Of a stretch of 36,566 nt of DNA, positions 26,500 through 34,519 are shown in pieces (position 1 is the first letter of the stretch; every line of letters begins with the position of its first letter). The notes beneath the pieces are model-generated. The model searched no databases, was not told the origin of the DNA, and saw only the letters and a program-made list of their open reading frames with translations. The DNA comes from JBECKQ01 sp040235375. Lineage in GTDB: Bacteria; Planctomycetota; Phycisphaerae; UBA1845. Where the stretch lies: the NCBI GenBank assembly GCA_040235375.1, contig JBECKQ010000339.1, positions 1 through 36,566 on the forward strand, given 5' to 3'. A program made the translations under genes and the position numbers.

Positions 26500-26802
26500 A
26501 TGGGTCGCAAGTTGTATGTGGGAAATCTAGGGTATGACGTCACGGGCAGTGACCTTCAGCAATTGTTCGCCAATCACGGAACGGTGGACAGCGCAACCGT
26601 GATCAGCGAGCGCGAAACCGGGCGAAGCAAGGGCTTCGGATTTGTCGAGATGAGCTCGAACGAGGAAGCTGATGCGGCGATCGCGGCGCTGGACGGGTCG
26701 GATCTTGGTGGCCGTGCCATCAAGGTAAACGAAGCCAGACCTCGCCCCGCCGGTGGCGGCGGCGGTCGCGGCGGTCGCGGCGGTCGCGGCGGCGGGTGGT
26801 AA
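26500..26802 (+). CDS. RRM RNA-binding protein with Gly/Arg tail
   Basis: A 100-residue protein with a single RNA recognition motif. RNP2 is KLYVGNL (residues 4-10) and RNP1 is KGFGFVEM (44-51), with the usual helix-strand spacing (DLQQLFANHGTV, ADAAIAALDG). A Gly/Arg-rich tail (GGGRGGRGGRGG) covers the last about 20 residues. It resembles the glycine-rich cold-inducible Rbp proteins of cyanobacteria and other bacteria, which bind single-stranded RNA. The ATG has GGAG seven bases upstream. It is flanked on both sides by candidate RNA structures, so autoregulation through its transcript is possible but unproven. Confidence 0.93.
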   Translation: MGRKLYVGNLGYDVTGSDLQQLFANHGTVDSATVISERETGRSKGFGFVEMSSNEEADAAIAALDGSDLGGRAIKVNEARPRPAGGGGGRGGRGGRGGGW

Positions 26803-26849
26803 ACCACTTGTCGCGTCAAGCTGTGCAGGGTCTTTGCAGGCGTCACCTG

Positions 26850-26961
26850 GCGTAGACCCAACGGGTTAGGGCCTCCCCCGGCAGCGACTGTGCTTTCGGG
26901 GGAGATGCCTACGCAAAACAGCATGCCGGAGGGAATCGCCGTTCGTGTCTCACGAACGGCG
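26850..26961 (+). promoter_or_regulatory. Candidate structured RNA after the RRM gene
   Basis: A nested fold is visible. An outer stem, GCGTAG (26850-26855) with CTACGC (26909-26914), encloses two inner elements: a small hairpin ACCC-AAC-GGGT (26856-26866) and a perfect 8-bp stem CTCCCCCG (26873-26880) with CGGGGGAG (26897-26904). A separate perfect 11-bp hairpin with a TCT loop follows (26937-26961). No T-run follows it, so a standard intrinsic terminator is unlikely. It could be a 3' UTR of the RRM gene or a leader of the small basic protein at 27134. I do not recognise a riboswitch class. Confidence 0.45.
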
Positions 26962-27133
26962 CAGCATTGCGTGTAGCAGATCAGCGAACCTTCTGATCCA
27001 GCGTGGTCCAACAACGCACAGGTGGCAAGCGTTGTCGGATGAGCAGAAGTCGCGATTTGTCGCCGAAGCGTTTCCCTCGTGCGACGCTGCAGCGCCGGCG
27101 CGGGGCTGGTCGGCGACGACACAAGGAGATCGT

Positions 27134-27331
27134 ATGGCGAAACAACGCCCATCAATCCACAAACGCCAGCATGAACAGCAGAAGCGGCAACGGCAACTCA
27201 AGAAGGCCGAGAAGGCGGCGCGAAAGCGCGAACTTCGTATCGCCCGGGAGCAGCCGCAGCCGGAGACGCACTCAAACGACGCCGATGCGGCGCCGGACGC
27301 GAATGCCGAGGGCGAAGGGCCCGGCGCCTGA
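27134..27331 (+). CDS. Small basic protein of unknown function
   Basis: A 65-residue protein. The ATG is chosen for its strong AAGGAGAT site four bases upstream; the frame is open further upstream but through RNA-like sequence. Residues 1-38 are a Lys/Arg/Gln/Glu-rich helix (MAKQRPSIHKRQHEQQKRQR), and the tail is acidic and Asn/Asp/Ala-rich. I have the impression that small proteins of this MAKQRPS-HKRQ type recur in planctomycetes and other bacteria, but I cannot verify that here. The charge suggests RNA or ribosome contact. It lies 331 bases after the RRM gene. Confidence 0.7.
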   Translation: MAKQRPSIHKRQHEQQKRQRQLKKAEKAARKRELRIAREQPQPETHSNDADAAPDANAEGEGPGA

Positions 27332-27527
27332 CGGGTGGAAGCGCTTCGCTGCCGGCGCTCAGCCTTGATTAACTTCCTGGCCTCGTTGTCGCGAAAAACA
27401 GATGAGCCCCGGTGAGCAAAGAGTGGCTTTGGAAATCGCCTATCAGAGTTGTCCGGCGCAGGCCCTGCGTATTGCGGAAGCCACGCGCCCGTCTTTGTCT
27501 ATCAACTGGTGCAGATGGAGACCGATC

Positions 27528-27812
27528 ATGTTAACCGTAACGCCCGCAGCGCGCGATCGTCTGTTGTCAAAGCTGAACCGCAGGAAGGCCGCCGATGATG
27601 TCGCCATGAGGTTCACCCGCAGAAGGAACGGCTGGAGGCTGCGACCGGACCAGATTCGACCGGATGACACGACTGTGACTTGCGAAGGAAGAAAGGTACT
27701 GTTATTAGATGCAGTCGTGGCCAAGGCGATGACCACCCTCACGCTCGACGTGAGCAATACGGAGACCGGTGCAAAGCTGAGGCTGCGCCGTAACGCCGAG
27801 GCGAGTGAGTAG
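27528..27812 (+). CDS. HesB/IscA-like protein lacking the conserved cysteines
   Basis: A 94-residue protein starting at the ATG at 27528, with GGAG seven bases upstream. The pattern follows the HesB/IscA fold: MLTVTPAARDRLLSKL (first strand and helix), RPDDTTVTCEGRKVLLLDAVVAKAM (middle strands) and TLTLDVSNTETGAKLRLR (last hairpin). IscA-type proteins bind iron or Fe-S clusters through three cysteines. None of those is present here; the single Cys, in VTCEG, is not one of them. Cluster binding is therefore unlikely. Its stop is three bases from the radical SAM start, so the two are co-translated. It may help that enzyme in another way. Confidence 0.6.
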   Translation: MLTVTPAARDRLLSKLNRRKAADDVAMRFTRRRNGWRLRPDQIRPDDTTVTCEGRKVLLLDAVVAKAMTTLTLDVSNTETGAKLRLRRNAEASE

Positions 27813-27815
27813 CCT

Positions 27816-29717
27816 ATGGAACTGCCTCGTCGCACACGCGGTGATGAACTTCTGAAGCCCGGCGAGATGCTGGATCTGCGCCGCCGACTCCGAACCATTT
27901 CCCGTCACCACGACTTGGCGAGCGTCATCGCCTGCGCGTTCGATCATCGCACGCGGATGCTGCCGTTCATTTACGCCGATATGCGGATGGCCCCGGCCGG
28001 CGTTCGCGCCATTGGCTCCGCGATGGTCGACGCAGGTTTCGAAAAGACCCGTATCGTCCTGCAGCAGTGGAACCGCAACTTCCAGCCGTCGCGCATGCGG
28101 CTCGACGGGCGCATGCCCGATATCTTCATGGTATCGAGCATGCAGCTCCACAGCACCGCCTGCCGGGAGTTGATCCGCGACGCCTGCCGCATTGACGCGG
28201 CGCATCGTCCGCTCATCATCGCCGGCGGCCCCAAGGTGATCTACGAACCGTGGGACGTGTTCAGCTCCGATCCTGATGATCCCTGGACCGCGGACGTAGC
28301 CGTCACCGGCGAAGAGTACGTGCTGCTGAGCCTGATGGAAGCGCTACTGAGCACCCGCGCGAAGAGCGAGCCAATGCGGGCCGCGTTCAATCGCGCCCGC
28401 GACAGCGGCGCGCTCGACGCAATTCCCGGCCTGGTATACGCCCGGACGGGCAAGCGCGGCGTCGCCACCGAACTGATCGACACCGGCATCCAGCGGCTCG
28501 TCGGCGATCTCGACGAACTGCCGCACCCCGTGCTCGGTTACCGGCTGCTCGAGCCGCCCGGCCGGGCGGCGACGCTGTCCCCGCGCGCCCTGCCCGCGAG
28601 CCGCGTGGGGAATTACAGCTCGCTCAGTTCGCTCGTGCTCACCTTCGGCTGCAAGTTCGCCTGCGCGTACTGCCCGATTCCCGCCTACAACCAGCGTCAG
28701 TATCGCGTCAAAAGCGGGGAGCGTATCGCCGACGAAATGACGCGCATTCAAGATGAGTTCGGTGTACGCTTCTTCTTCGGCGCGGACGACAATTTCTTCA
28801 ACAACGAAAGCCGCACGCTCGACATCGTCGAGACGCTCGCCCGTATGCGAACGCGCGACGGCAGCCATCGCCATCGCTTCCGCTGGGGAACGGAAGTCAC
28901 CGTTCACGACACGTTGAAGCTGCGGCAGCATCTTCCCCTGATCCGCAAGGCCGGTGCTCGTTCTCTGTGGCTCGGCGTCGAGGACATGACGGCAACACTG
29001 GTGAGGAAAGGCCAGAGCGTGGATAACACCAGCGAGGCCTTCCGCCTGCTGCGCGCCAGCGGCATCCACCCGATGCCGATGATGATGCATCACGACGAGC
29101 AACCGCTGATCAGTTCAGGGCCAAAGCCTTACGGCCTGCTCAACCAGGTGCGGCTGCTGCGCAAGGCCGGCGCGGTGAGCATGCAGGTCCTGATGCTGGT
29201 GCCGGCCACGGGCTCGAAGCTGTTCGCGGAGACGTATACATCCGGCATGGCCTACGAGAGCGTCGGCGGCCGGCGCGTTGAAGAGCACATGCTCGGCGGC
29301 AATCACGTCATCGCGTCGCATCATCACCGGCCGTGGCGAAAGCAGGGCAACATCCTGATCGCCTACGCCTACTTCTATAACCCGCTCCGATTCATGCTGT
29401 CGCTCGTGCGGCCGAAGACCAAGCTCTATTTTGCCGACGCGATCTGGCAGGTGCTGGGCATGTGGGGCCTCGCCAAGACGCTGCGAAGAACGTTCGGCTG
29501 GGCGCTACGCCTTCGTTTCGGGAAGATTCGACGCCGCTCTGCGCCGCCCGCGAACGCAATCCCGATGGTGGCGGTAGACGGCTCGCCCGCCAGCCATGCC
29601 TTGCCCGGGTGCGCCTGGCCGGGTGTCGCCGAGCCCCCCGAGTCCGCCCCCGCCACGGCCGGAGGTTTTACAACCGCTCTGCCGGTTGTCGCTTTACATC
29701 CCCACGCTCCCGAGTAG
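27816..29717 (+). CDS. B12-binding domain radical SAM protein
   Basis: A 633-residue enzyme. Residues about 35-180 form a Rossmann-like B12-binding domain (ADMRMAPAGVRAIGSAMVDAGF, LIIAGGPKVIYEPW, DVAVTGEEYVLL). The radical SAM core follows, with cluster cysteines Cys279, Cys283 and Cys286 in GCKFACAYCPIP, and the expected downstream strands (RFFFGADDNFFNN, FRWGTEVTVHD, LWLGVEDMT). The typical cobalamin His in a DxHxxG motif is not obvious, so B12 binding is inferred from the fold. The C-terminal about 60 residues are low-complexity and Ala/Pro-rich. Family members methylate or rearrange unactivated carbons; the substrate is unknown. Confidence 0.85.
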   Translation: MELPRRTRGDELLKPGEMLDLRRRLRTISRHHDLASVIACAFDHRTRMLPFIYADMRMAPAGVRAIGSAMVDAGFEKTRIVLQQWNRNFQPSRMRLDGRMPDIFMVSSMQLHSTACRELIRDACRIDAAHRPLIIAGGPKVIYEPWDVFSSDPDDPWTADVAVTGEEYVLLSLMEALLSTRAKSEPMRAAFNRARDSGALDAIPGLVYARTGKRGVATELIDTGIQRLVGDLDELPHPVLGYRLLEPPGRAATLSPRALPASRVGNYSSLSSLVLTFGCKFACAYCPIPAYNQRQYRVKSGERIADEMTRIQDEFGVRFFFGADDNFFNNESRTLDIVETLARMRTRDGSHRHRFRWGTEVTVHDTLKLRQHLPLIRKAGARSLWLGVEDMTATLVRKGQSVDNTSEAFRLLRASGIHPMPMMMHHDEQPLISSGPKPYGLLNQVRLLRKAGAVSMQVLMLVPATGSKLFAETYTSGMAYESVGGRRVEEHMLGGNHVIASHHHRPWRKQGNILIAYAYFYNPLRFMLSLVRPKTKLYFADAIWQVLGMWGLAKTLRRTFGWALRLRFGKIRRRSAPPANAIPMVAVDGSPASHALPGCAWPGVAEPPESAPATAGGFTTALPVVALHPHAPE

Positions 29718-29744
29718 GTTCGCGAAGGATTCCGGGGAAAGACC

Positions 29745-30128
29745 ATGAAGTTCACGAATGCACTGGGTCTCGTCCTCGTGGCGGCCGCCCTCTTGCTGGC
29801 CGCCTGGCTCACCCGCTCCTTCGCGTTGTGGGGCACCGTGGCGAACTACACGGTCCCCTGGCTCTGCTCGGCCATCGCCATCGCGATCCTCATCGTCGAT
29901 GCGGTATGCGTTCTCTCCCAGGCTGATCCGGGCGCGCTTCCCACCAGCCGTGCCGTATGGACGTGGATCCTGGTCATGGCCGTCTTCGGCGTTGGTTTGA
30001 TCGTGGATTACTACACTTTTCCGACGGAAACCGGCTGGAAAGCTGCTGCGGCCGAATGGATTGGATTCGGCGTGATCCTCGCCGGAGCGTTCTGGGCCAC
30101 TCGGCCGATCGGCGGCCCCATGGCCTAG
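29745..30128 (+). CDS. Small four-helix membrane protein of unknown function
   Basis: A 127-residue protein with four hydrophobic segments at about residues 6-24, 37-58, 70-89 and 99-119. The loops are short and the C-terminal tail is small. The ATG follows GGGGAAAG by three bases. No domain is recognised. It lies 27 bases after the radical SAM gene on the same strand and may be in its operon. Confidence 0.7.
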   Translation: MKFTNALGLVLVAAALLLAAWLTRSFALWGTVANYTVPWLCSAIAIAILIVDAVCVLSQADPGALPTSRAVWTWILVMAVFGVGLIVDYYTFPTETGWKAAAAEWIGFGVILAGAFWATRPIGGPMA

Positions 30129-30155
30129 TCCGTTTGACTTGCGCGACGCAGGCGC

Positions 30156-32477
30156 TTACGGCCCCGTCATTGCCGCGGTGAAGACGTGCACGTCGTCGGC
30201 GTCAACCCGGCCGTCCTCGTCGAGGTCGCCGCTCACGCCGCAGCCCTGCGAGCCAGCCTGCTGCTGGAGAAGGTAGTAGTCATAGAGGTCAACCGTTCCG
30301 TTGCCGCTGAGGTCGGCGCCGCGCCCCGGCGGATTCTCGTACCGCAATACGAGCAGGCCCATCTGCGGAATGGTCATCGACGCCGTGTACGGCTCCCCGC
30401 CGCTGGTCGTGATCGATCCGCCGTTGCCCCAGCCGTTGCCGTCGTAGTCGGTCGCCTGGCTGTTGAGGATCTCGTACCACGTGCCACCCTGCGGGAAGTT
30501 GATGTTGTAGTTGGTGTAGTTGTTGTTGCTGAAGTTGGCGATGATCGCCAGGATATTGCCGCTCAGGTCGTAACGCTGCCAGGCGATGACGTTGTTCGTC
30601 TCGTCGAGATGAAACACCGAATGCCCCGCGTCGGAGCGACACGCGCAGTTGCTCCGGCGGACAGCGATCAGGTCCTTGTAGTACTTGAAGATGTTCGCGT
30701 ACGTCGTCTTCTTCGACCAGTCGATGCGATCGACACCCGACGGGCTGCCCGATCCGAAGTTCGTGTCCTCGAGCCACTCGGTCCCCTGGAGAATCATGGG
30801 GATGCCCGGCGCGAACATCACCACGCCCTGGGCGAGCTTCGTCCGACCCTTCGCGTAGATGTCGTCGTGGGGGTACGTCGTGTCGATCGTGTTGACCGCC
30901 CGCTGCCCGCCGCTGTCCGGCCAGCACTCGTCGTGCAGTTCAAAGTAGTTGACCACCTGCGTGTTGCTCAGGTAGGTGCCGCTGCCGTTAATGATATTCT
31001 GAATCTTCCACATCTCCGGGTCACCGACCGCGGCGTCCCAGATCTCCTGCCGGAGGTTGTCGGTGAAGGCATCATGCCACTGCGAGTCGAACCCGGCGCC
31101 GCCGAGGTACGTGGGCCGCGTGACCCAGGAATCGTCGGGCAGTTGCTCGGCGATGGAAATCGCGTTGACGTGCCGGTTGTCCATTTCATCGTTGAGCCGC
31201 TGCATGAGCCCCCAGCCCGATCCCTGGTAGAGATTCATGTAGTCGGTCGCGTCCATCCGGAAACCGTCGAAGTGGTACTCCTCCAGCCAGCAAAGGGCGC
31301 TGTCGGCGAGATAGTCGCGGACGTTCCAGTTGTCGAAGTCGAGCTGCGAGCCCCACGGTGTGTCGACGGCAGGATTGTCAAAGTAAATCTGCCCGCCGTC
31401 GTAGTTCCACAGGAAATTGTCGTTGTAGGCGACGTGGTTCCATACGATGTCCTGCACGACGGCGATGCCGTGTTGGTGCAGCACGTCGATCAGGTACTTG
31501 AGATCGTCGGGCGTGCCGTACTTCCACTCCGGCGCCCAGTAGGAGACCGGGTTGTAGCCCGCGGAGAAATCCCACGGGAATTCGTTGATCGGCATGAGCT
31601 CGACGGCGTTGACGCCCAGCTCAGCGAGATCGTCGGCGTGCGCCGCCACGTCGCGGTAGGTTCCCGGGATCGCGCCGGAGGCCACGGGATCGTTGCGTCC
31701 GGAGAACGTTCCCACGTGCAGCTCGTAAAGCACCATTTCTTCGAACGGCGGCGTTTGGAAGTCATCGTCGCCCCACACGTAGTGAAAGCGGTTCTCAATG
31801 TGGTTGTTGTAATTGTCGCTCGGATTCAGCGACCGGCCGCGCGGGTCCGACTTCCATATCGTGCCCGGCTGAAAGACGTACTTGTACATCTGGCGATAGC
31901 TGGCGGAGGGAACGCGGGCGACGAAGTAGTCGCCGACTGCGGTCATCGGGTTCGCCGTCGTCGACCAGCCGTTGAACTGGCCCGCCACATACGCGGACGT
32001 TGCGGTCGGCGCCCACACCTTGAACACGGCGCCGCCGCTCGGCAGCAACGTCTCGCCGATGGGCGCGTGCGAAAGTGTGTTGTAATCGATAGTCCACACG
32101 GAGGCAGGCGGGCCGTCCGACATGCCGCCCGGGCTGCCGTAATCGGTGTCGGTGCCGTCGGTCAGCTCGATGTAATACGTGAGCGTGTTCGACGCGGTGG
32201 CGGGGATGGTCGCGGTCCACACGTCGTAAGCGCCGTCCTGGTGCGACCATTCGGCATTGACCCACGTCTCCGTGCCGTCATCGACGTGGACGCGGGCGGA
32301 GGTGATGTCGAAGTGATAGGTCTTGAACAGGATCTCAAAGGACTGGCCATCGACCGGGCACAAGGGCCGCCGGTCCTGGAAATCGACATGCGAAACGCCG
32401 TTCCACTCGACGTTGTTGTCATGAGTTGCGGCCGGCAGACTCATGACCAGACCGATGAGAAGCTTCGTCGTAAGCAT
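30156..32477 (-). CDS. Secreted GH13 alpha-glucan enzyme with CBM48 and dockerin-like tail
   Basis: A 773-residue exported enzyme acting on alpha-glucans. A signal peptide (1-18) is followed by an N-terminal beta domain (about 20-130), then a CBM48-type module (about 138-235, AYVAGQFNGWS). The GH13 barrel has all four regions: DIVWNH (343-348), GFRMDA with nucleophile Asp409, SIAEQ with acid Glu444, and ELHDE with His515/Asp516. CBM48 with this barrel is like branching enzymes and pullulanase relatives; the exact activity is open. Residues 719-773 contain paired Asp-rich loops (DLSGNGTVDLYD, DLDEDGRVDADD) like a type I dockerin. The ATG at 32477 has GGAG nine bases upstream. The long frame on the opposite strand is a shadow. 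Confidence 0.92.
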   Translation of the reverse strand: MLTTKLLIGLVMSLPAATHDNNVEWNGVSHVDFQDRRPLCPVDGQSFEILFKTYHFDITSARVHVDDGTETWVNAEWSHQDGAYDVWTATIPATASNTLTYYIELTDGTDTDYGSPGGMSDGPPASVWTIDYNTLSHAPIGETLLPSGGAVFKVWAPTATSAYVAGQFNGWSTTANPMTAVGDYFVARVPSASYRQMYKYVFQPGTIWKSDPRGRSLNPSDNYNNHIENRFHYVWGDDDFQTPPFEEMVLYELHVGTFSGRNDPVASGAIPGTYRDVAAHADDLAELGVNAVELMPINEFPWDFSAGYNPVSYWAPEWKYGTPDDLKYLIDVLHQHGIAVVQDIVWNHVAYNDNFLWNYDGGQIYFDNPAVDTPWGSQLDFDNWNVRDYLADSALCWLEEYHFDGFRMDATDYMNLYQGSGWGLMQRLNDEMDNRHVNAISIAEQLPDDSWVTRPTYLGGAGFDSQWHDAFTDNLRQEIWDAAVGDPEMWKIQNIINGSGTYLSNTQVVNYFELHDECWPDSGGQRAVNTIDTTYPHDDIYAKGRTKLAQGVVMFAPGIPMILQGTEWLEDTNFGSGSPSGVDRIDWSKKTTYANIFKYYKDLIAVRRSNCACRSDAGHSVFHLDETNNVIAWQRYDLSGNILAIIANFSNNNYTNYNINFPQGGTWYEILNSQATDYDGNGWGNGGSITTSGGEPYTASMTIPQMGLLVLRYENPPGRGADLSGNGTVDLYDYYLLQQQAGSQGCGVSGDLDEDGRVDADDVHVFTAAMTGP

Positions 32478-32631
32478 GGATCGCTGCTCCGTTGTGGGGC
32501 GGACGGATCGAAACTACACGGTCGTTGTAAGAGCGGCCGGCCGGCGTGCTCGTTCTCGATCGCGCTGGACGGCGGCACCGCCCTGCCCCGCTCGATCTCG
32601 TTCGGCCGCATTACACCCCCCGAGCCGGTCG

Positions 32632-32660
32632 ATTATAGCCAAATCAGCCGCGGATTAGAA
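32632..32660 (-). promoter_or_regulatory. Candidate promoter of the GH13 gene
   Basis: On the minus strand a perfect TATAAT (32632-32637) with a weak -35, TTCTAA (32655-32660), after 17 bases. The leader would be about 148 bases. The rest of the 370-base region between the divergent GH13 and esterase genes shows no other clear element. Confidence 0.45.
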
Positions 32661-32847
32661 GCCGCGCATGGCTACGGGACGATCCGCATTTGACGCCGTT
32701 CTCAACGCCCGATACAAGCGGGAGTTGAAGATTCCGCGTCAACTTGCGGAAGGGGCTACTCCGGCGAGAGACGCAACGTTCAACCCCGTAAGGCTTGTCG
32801 CTGGTCCGTTCGGTATCGCAGCATGCGGCCTTGAACGGCAGACCACC

Positions 32848-34443
32848 ATGATCCTCCGACGCCTGGGTCCAGGTCGTATCGCGATCGCGTCCGTTTTGTT
32901 GCCGCTCGTGCTGTGCCCGCAGGTGGCACTTCCGGCCGTCGACGTCGCGAAGAGCGACGAGCAGAGCTATCGCGTGACTTTCTCGTTTCAGGCTCCGCCG
33001 GGCACGTCGAGCGTGCATCTGGCCGGATCGTTCAACGGCTGGTCGCCGACGGCCGACCCGATGCACGACTGCGGGACAAATGGTGTGTATACGATTACGC
33101 GTTCATTGCCCGCCGGCCGGCATGAGTACAAGTTCGTGATCAACGGCGACACGTGGATGTCCGATCCCGCCAACCCCCACAAGACGCCCGGCTACGGAAA
33201 CTCGGTGCTCTACCTGGGCGTCGAGCCGGAGCAGGAGCCGGCGTCAGTCAGGCCGGTCGTCGCCGCGCACCGCCCCGCCGAGATCAAGGATCTCACCGCC
33301 GAACTGGACCAGGCGAGTAAGGCCGGCGCACAGCCCAAGCTCGACGACTGGTTCCGCAACCATCCTATGCCGCTCTGTTCCGACAACGCCGTGAGCTTCG
33401 TGTTCGATGATCCGCAGGCGAAGTCTGTCCGCCTGCGCCTGCTGATCGCCGTGTCGCCCACGGACCTTCCCATGGTTCGCCTCAGGCCCGAGCAGCCTGT
33501 CTTCGCAGTAAGCCTCGATCTCGACAGCCTGCCCGATCGGACGGCGTATGTTCTTGAGGTTACCAGCCCGGCGGGCACGAGCGAGCTCGTCGATCCTCAT
33601 GCCTGGAGCCTGACGAGCCGATCGGGGCATCCGGTCGGAGCGGTCGTGGAGGCCTCCCGGCAACGGGGCCGCATCGAGGTCATCGAACACGTACAGGCCG
33701 TAGCGGGCCACCTCATCCCACGCGACGTGTACGTCTATTTGCCGCCGGGCTACGATGAGTCTTCGGAGAAGCGCTATCCCGTCCTTTACATGCAAGACGG
33801 CCAGAACTGCTGGGACGACCCGGTGGAACCCTTCGGCCACGGCGGCTGGTGTATGAACATTATGGCCGATCGTCTCATTGCCGCCGGCAGCGTGCAGCCT
33901 TTCATTATCGCGGCCGCAGCGAACACGCCGCAGCGAATGAGCGACTACGGCCCAGGACCGCGAATCGACTCCGCGGTCGAACAGACGTATATTCGCTTCC
34001 TGGTCGAGGACCTGAAACCTCTGATCGACCGGCGGTATCGCACGCAGGCGGACTCGCCGCGAACGTGCCTGATGGGATCGAGCATGGGAGCGAACATCTC
34101 CTTGCAGGCAGCGCTACTTCATCCCGATGTCTTTCCGCAGGTGGCGTGTCTGTCGCCCGCCCTCATGTTCAAGGACGGTTCGGGCCACGATTACTTCGAC
34201 CTGATCGGATCGGTGGGCAAGAAGCCGGTCCGACTCTATGTCGATCACGGCACCGGGGGACCACACCAGGATGGCGCGCCGCTCACCCGCCGCCTCGTCG
34301 AAGCGCTCCGCGCGGCCGGCTGGCACGACGGCGTCGACCTGATGTATTACGAAGACACCGGCGCAGAGCACAACGAACGCGCGTGGCGCGCACGTGTGCA
34401 CCGGCCGCTGCTGTTCCTCTTTGGCGAAGGGCGAAAGGGATAG
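32848..34443 (+). CDS. Secreted CBM48-linked esterase (esterase D / CE1-like)
   Basis: A 531-residue protein. The ATG at 32848 begins a signal peptide (MILRRLGPGRIAIASVLLPLV); the frame is open from 32668 but the extra 60 residues are not signal-like. Residues about 40-125 form a CBM48/isoamylase N-like module (VHLAGSFNGWSPTADPM, HEYKFVINGDTW). A second beta domain follows, then an alpha/beta hydrolase of the PF00756 esterase type from about 280. Catalytic residues seen are Ser412 in GSSMGA, His508 in AEHNERAW, and probably Asp467. It may remove ester groups from glucans or other polysaccharides. It is divergent from the GH13 gene, whose CBM48 is similar. Confidence 0.85.
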   Translation: MILRRLGPGRIAIASVLLPLVLCPQVALPAVDVAKSDEQSYRVTFSFQAPPGTSSVHLAGSFNGWSPTADPMHDCGTNGVYTITRSLPAGRHEYKFVINGDTWMSDPANPHKTPGYGNSVLYLGVEPEQEPASVRPVVAAHRPAEIKDLTAELDQASKAGAQPKLDDWFRNHPMPLCSDNAVSFVFDDPQAKSVRLRLLIAVSPTDLPMVRLRPEQPVFAVSLDLDSLPDRTAYVLEVTSPAGTSELVDPHAWSLTSRSGHPVGAVVEASRQRGRIEVIEHVQAVAGHLIPRDVYVYLPPGYDESSEKRYPVLYMQDGQNCWDDPVEPFGHGGWCMNIMADRLIAAGSVQPFIIAAAANTPQRMSDYGPGPRIDSAVEQTYIRFLVEDLKPLIDRRYRTQADSPRTCLMGSSMGANISLQAALLHPDVFPQVACLSPALMFKDGSGHDYFDLIGSVGKKPVRLYVDHGTGGPHQDGAPLTRRLVEALRAAGWHDGVDLMYYEDTGAEHNERAWRARVHRPLLFLFGEGRKG

Positions 34444-34519
34444 ATACCCGCCGCGCCGCCTCCACTCGATCGGCGGACGAGCGGCGAGAAGACGCCCGCA
34501 ATATGCATCCCTGAATCGA

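Noticed and set aside
26937..26961. Intrinsic terminator for the RRM gene
   Set aside because: The 11-bp hairpin is perfect but lacks a following T-run, so it was kept only as structure.
30186..32693. 835-residue open frame on the plus strand
   Set aside because: It is antisense to the GH13 gene, whose signal peptide, four catalytic regions and ribosome site are intact. The plus frame has only Val/Arg/His/Asp-rich composition typical of GC-rich shadows.
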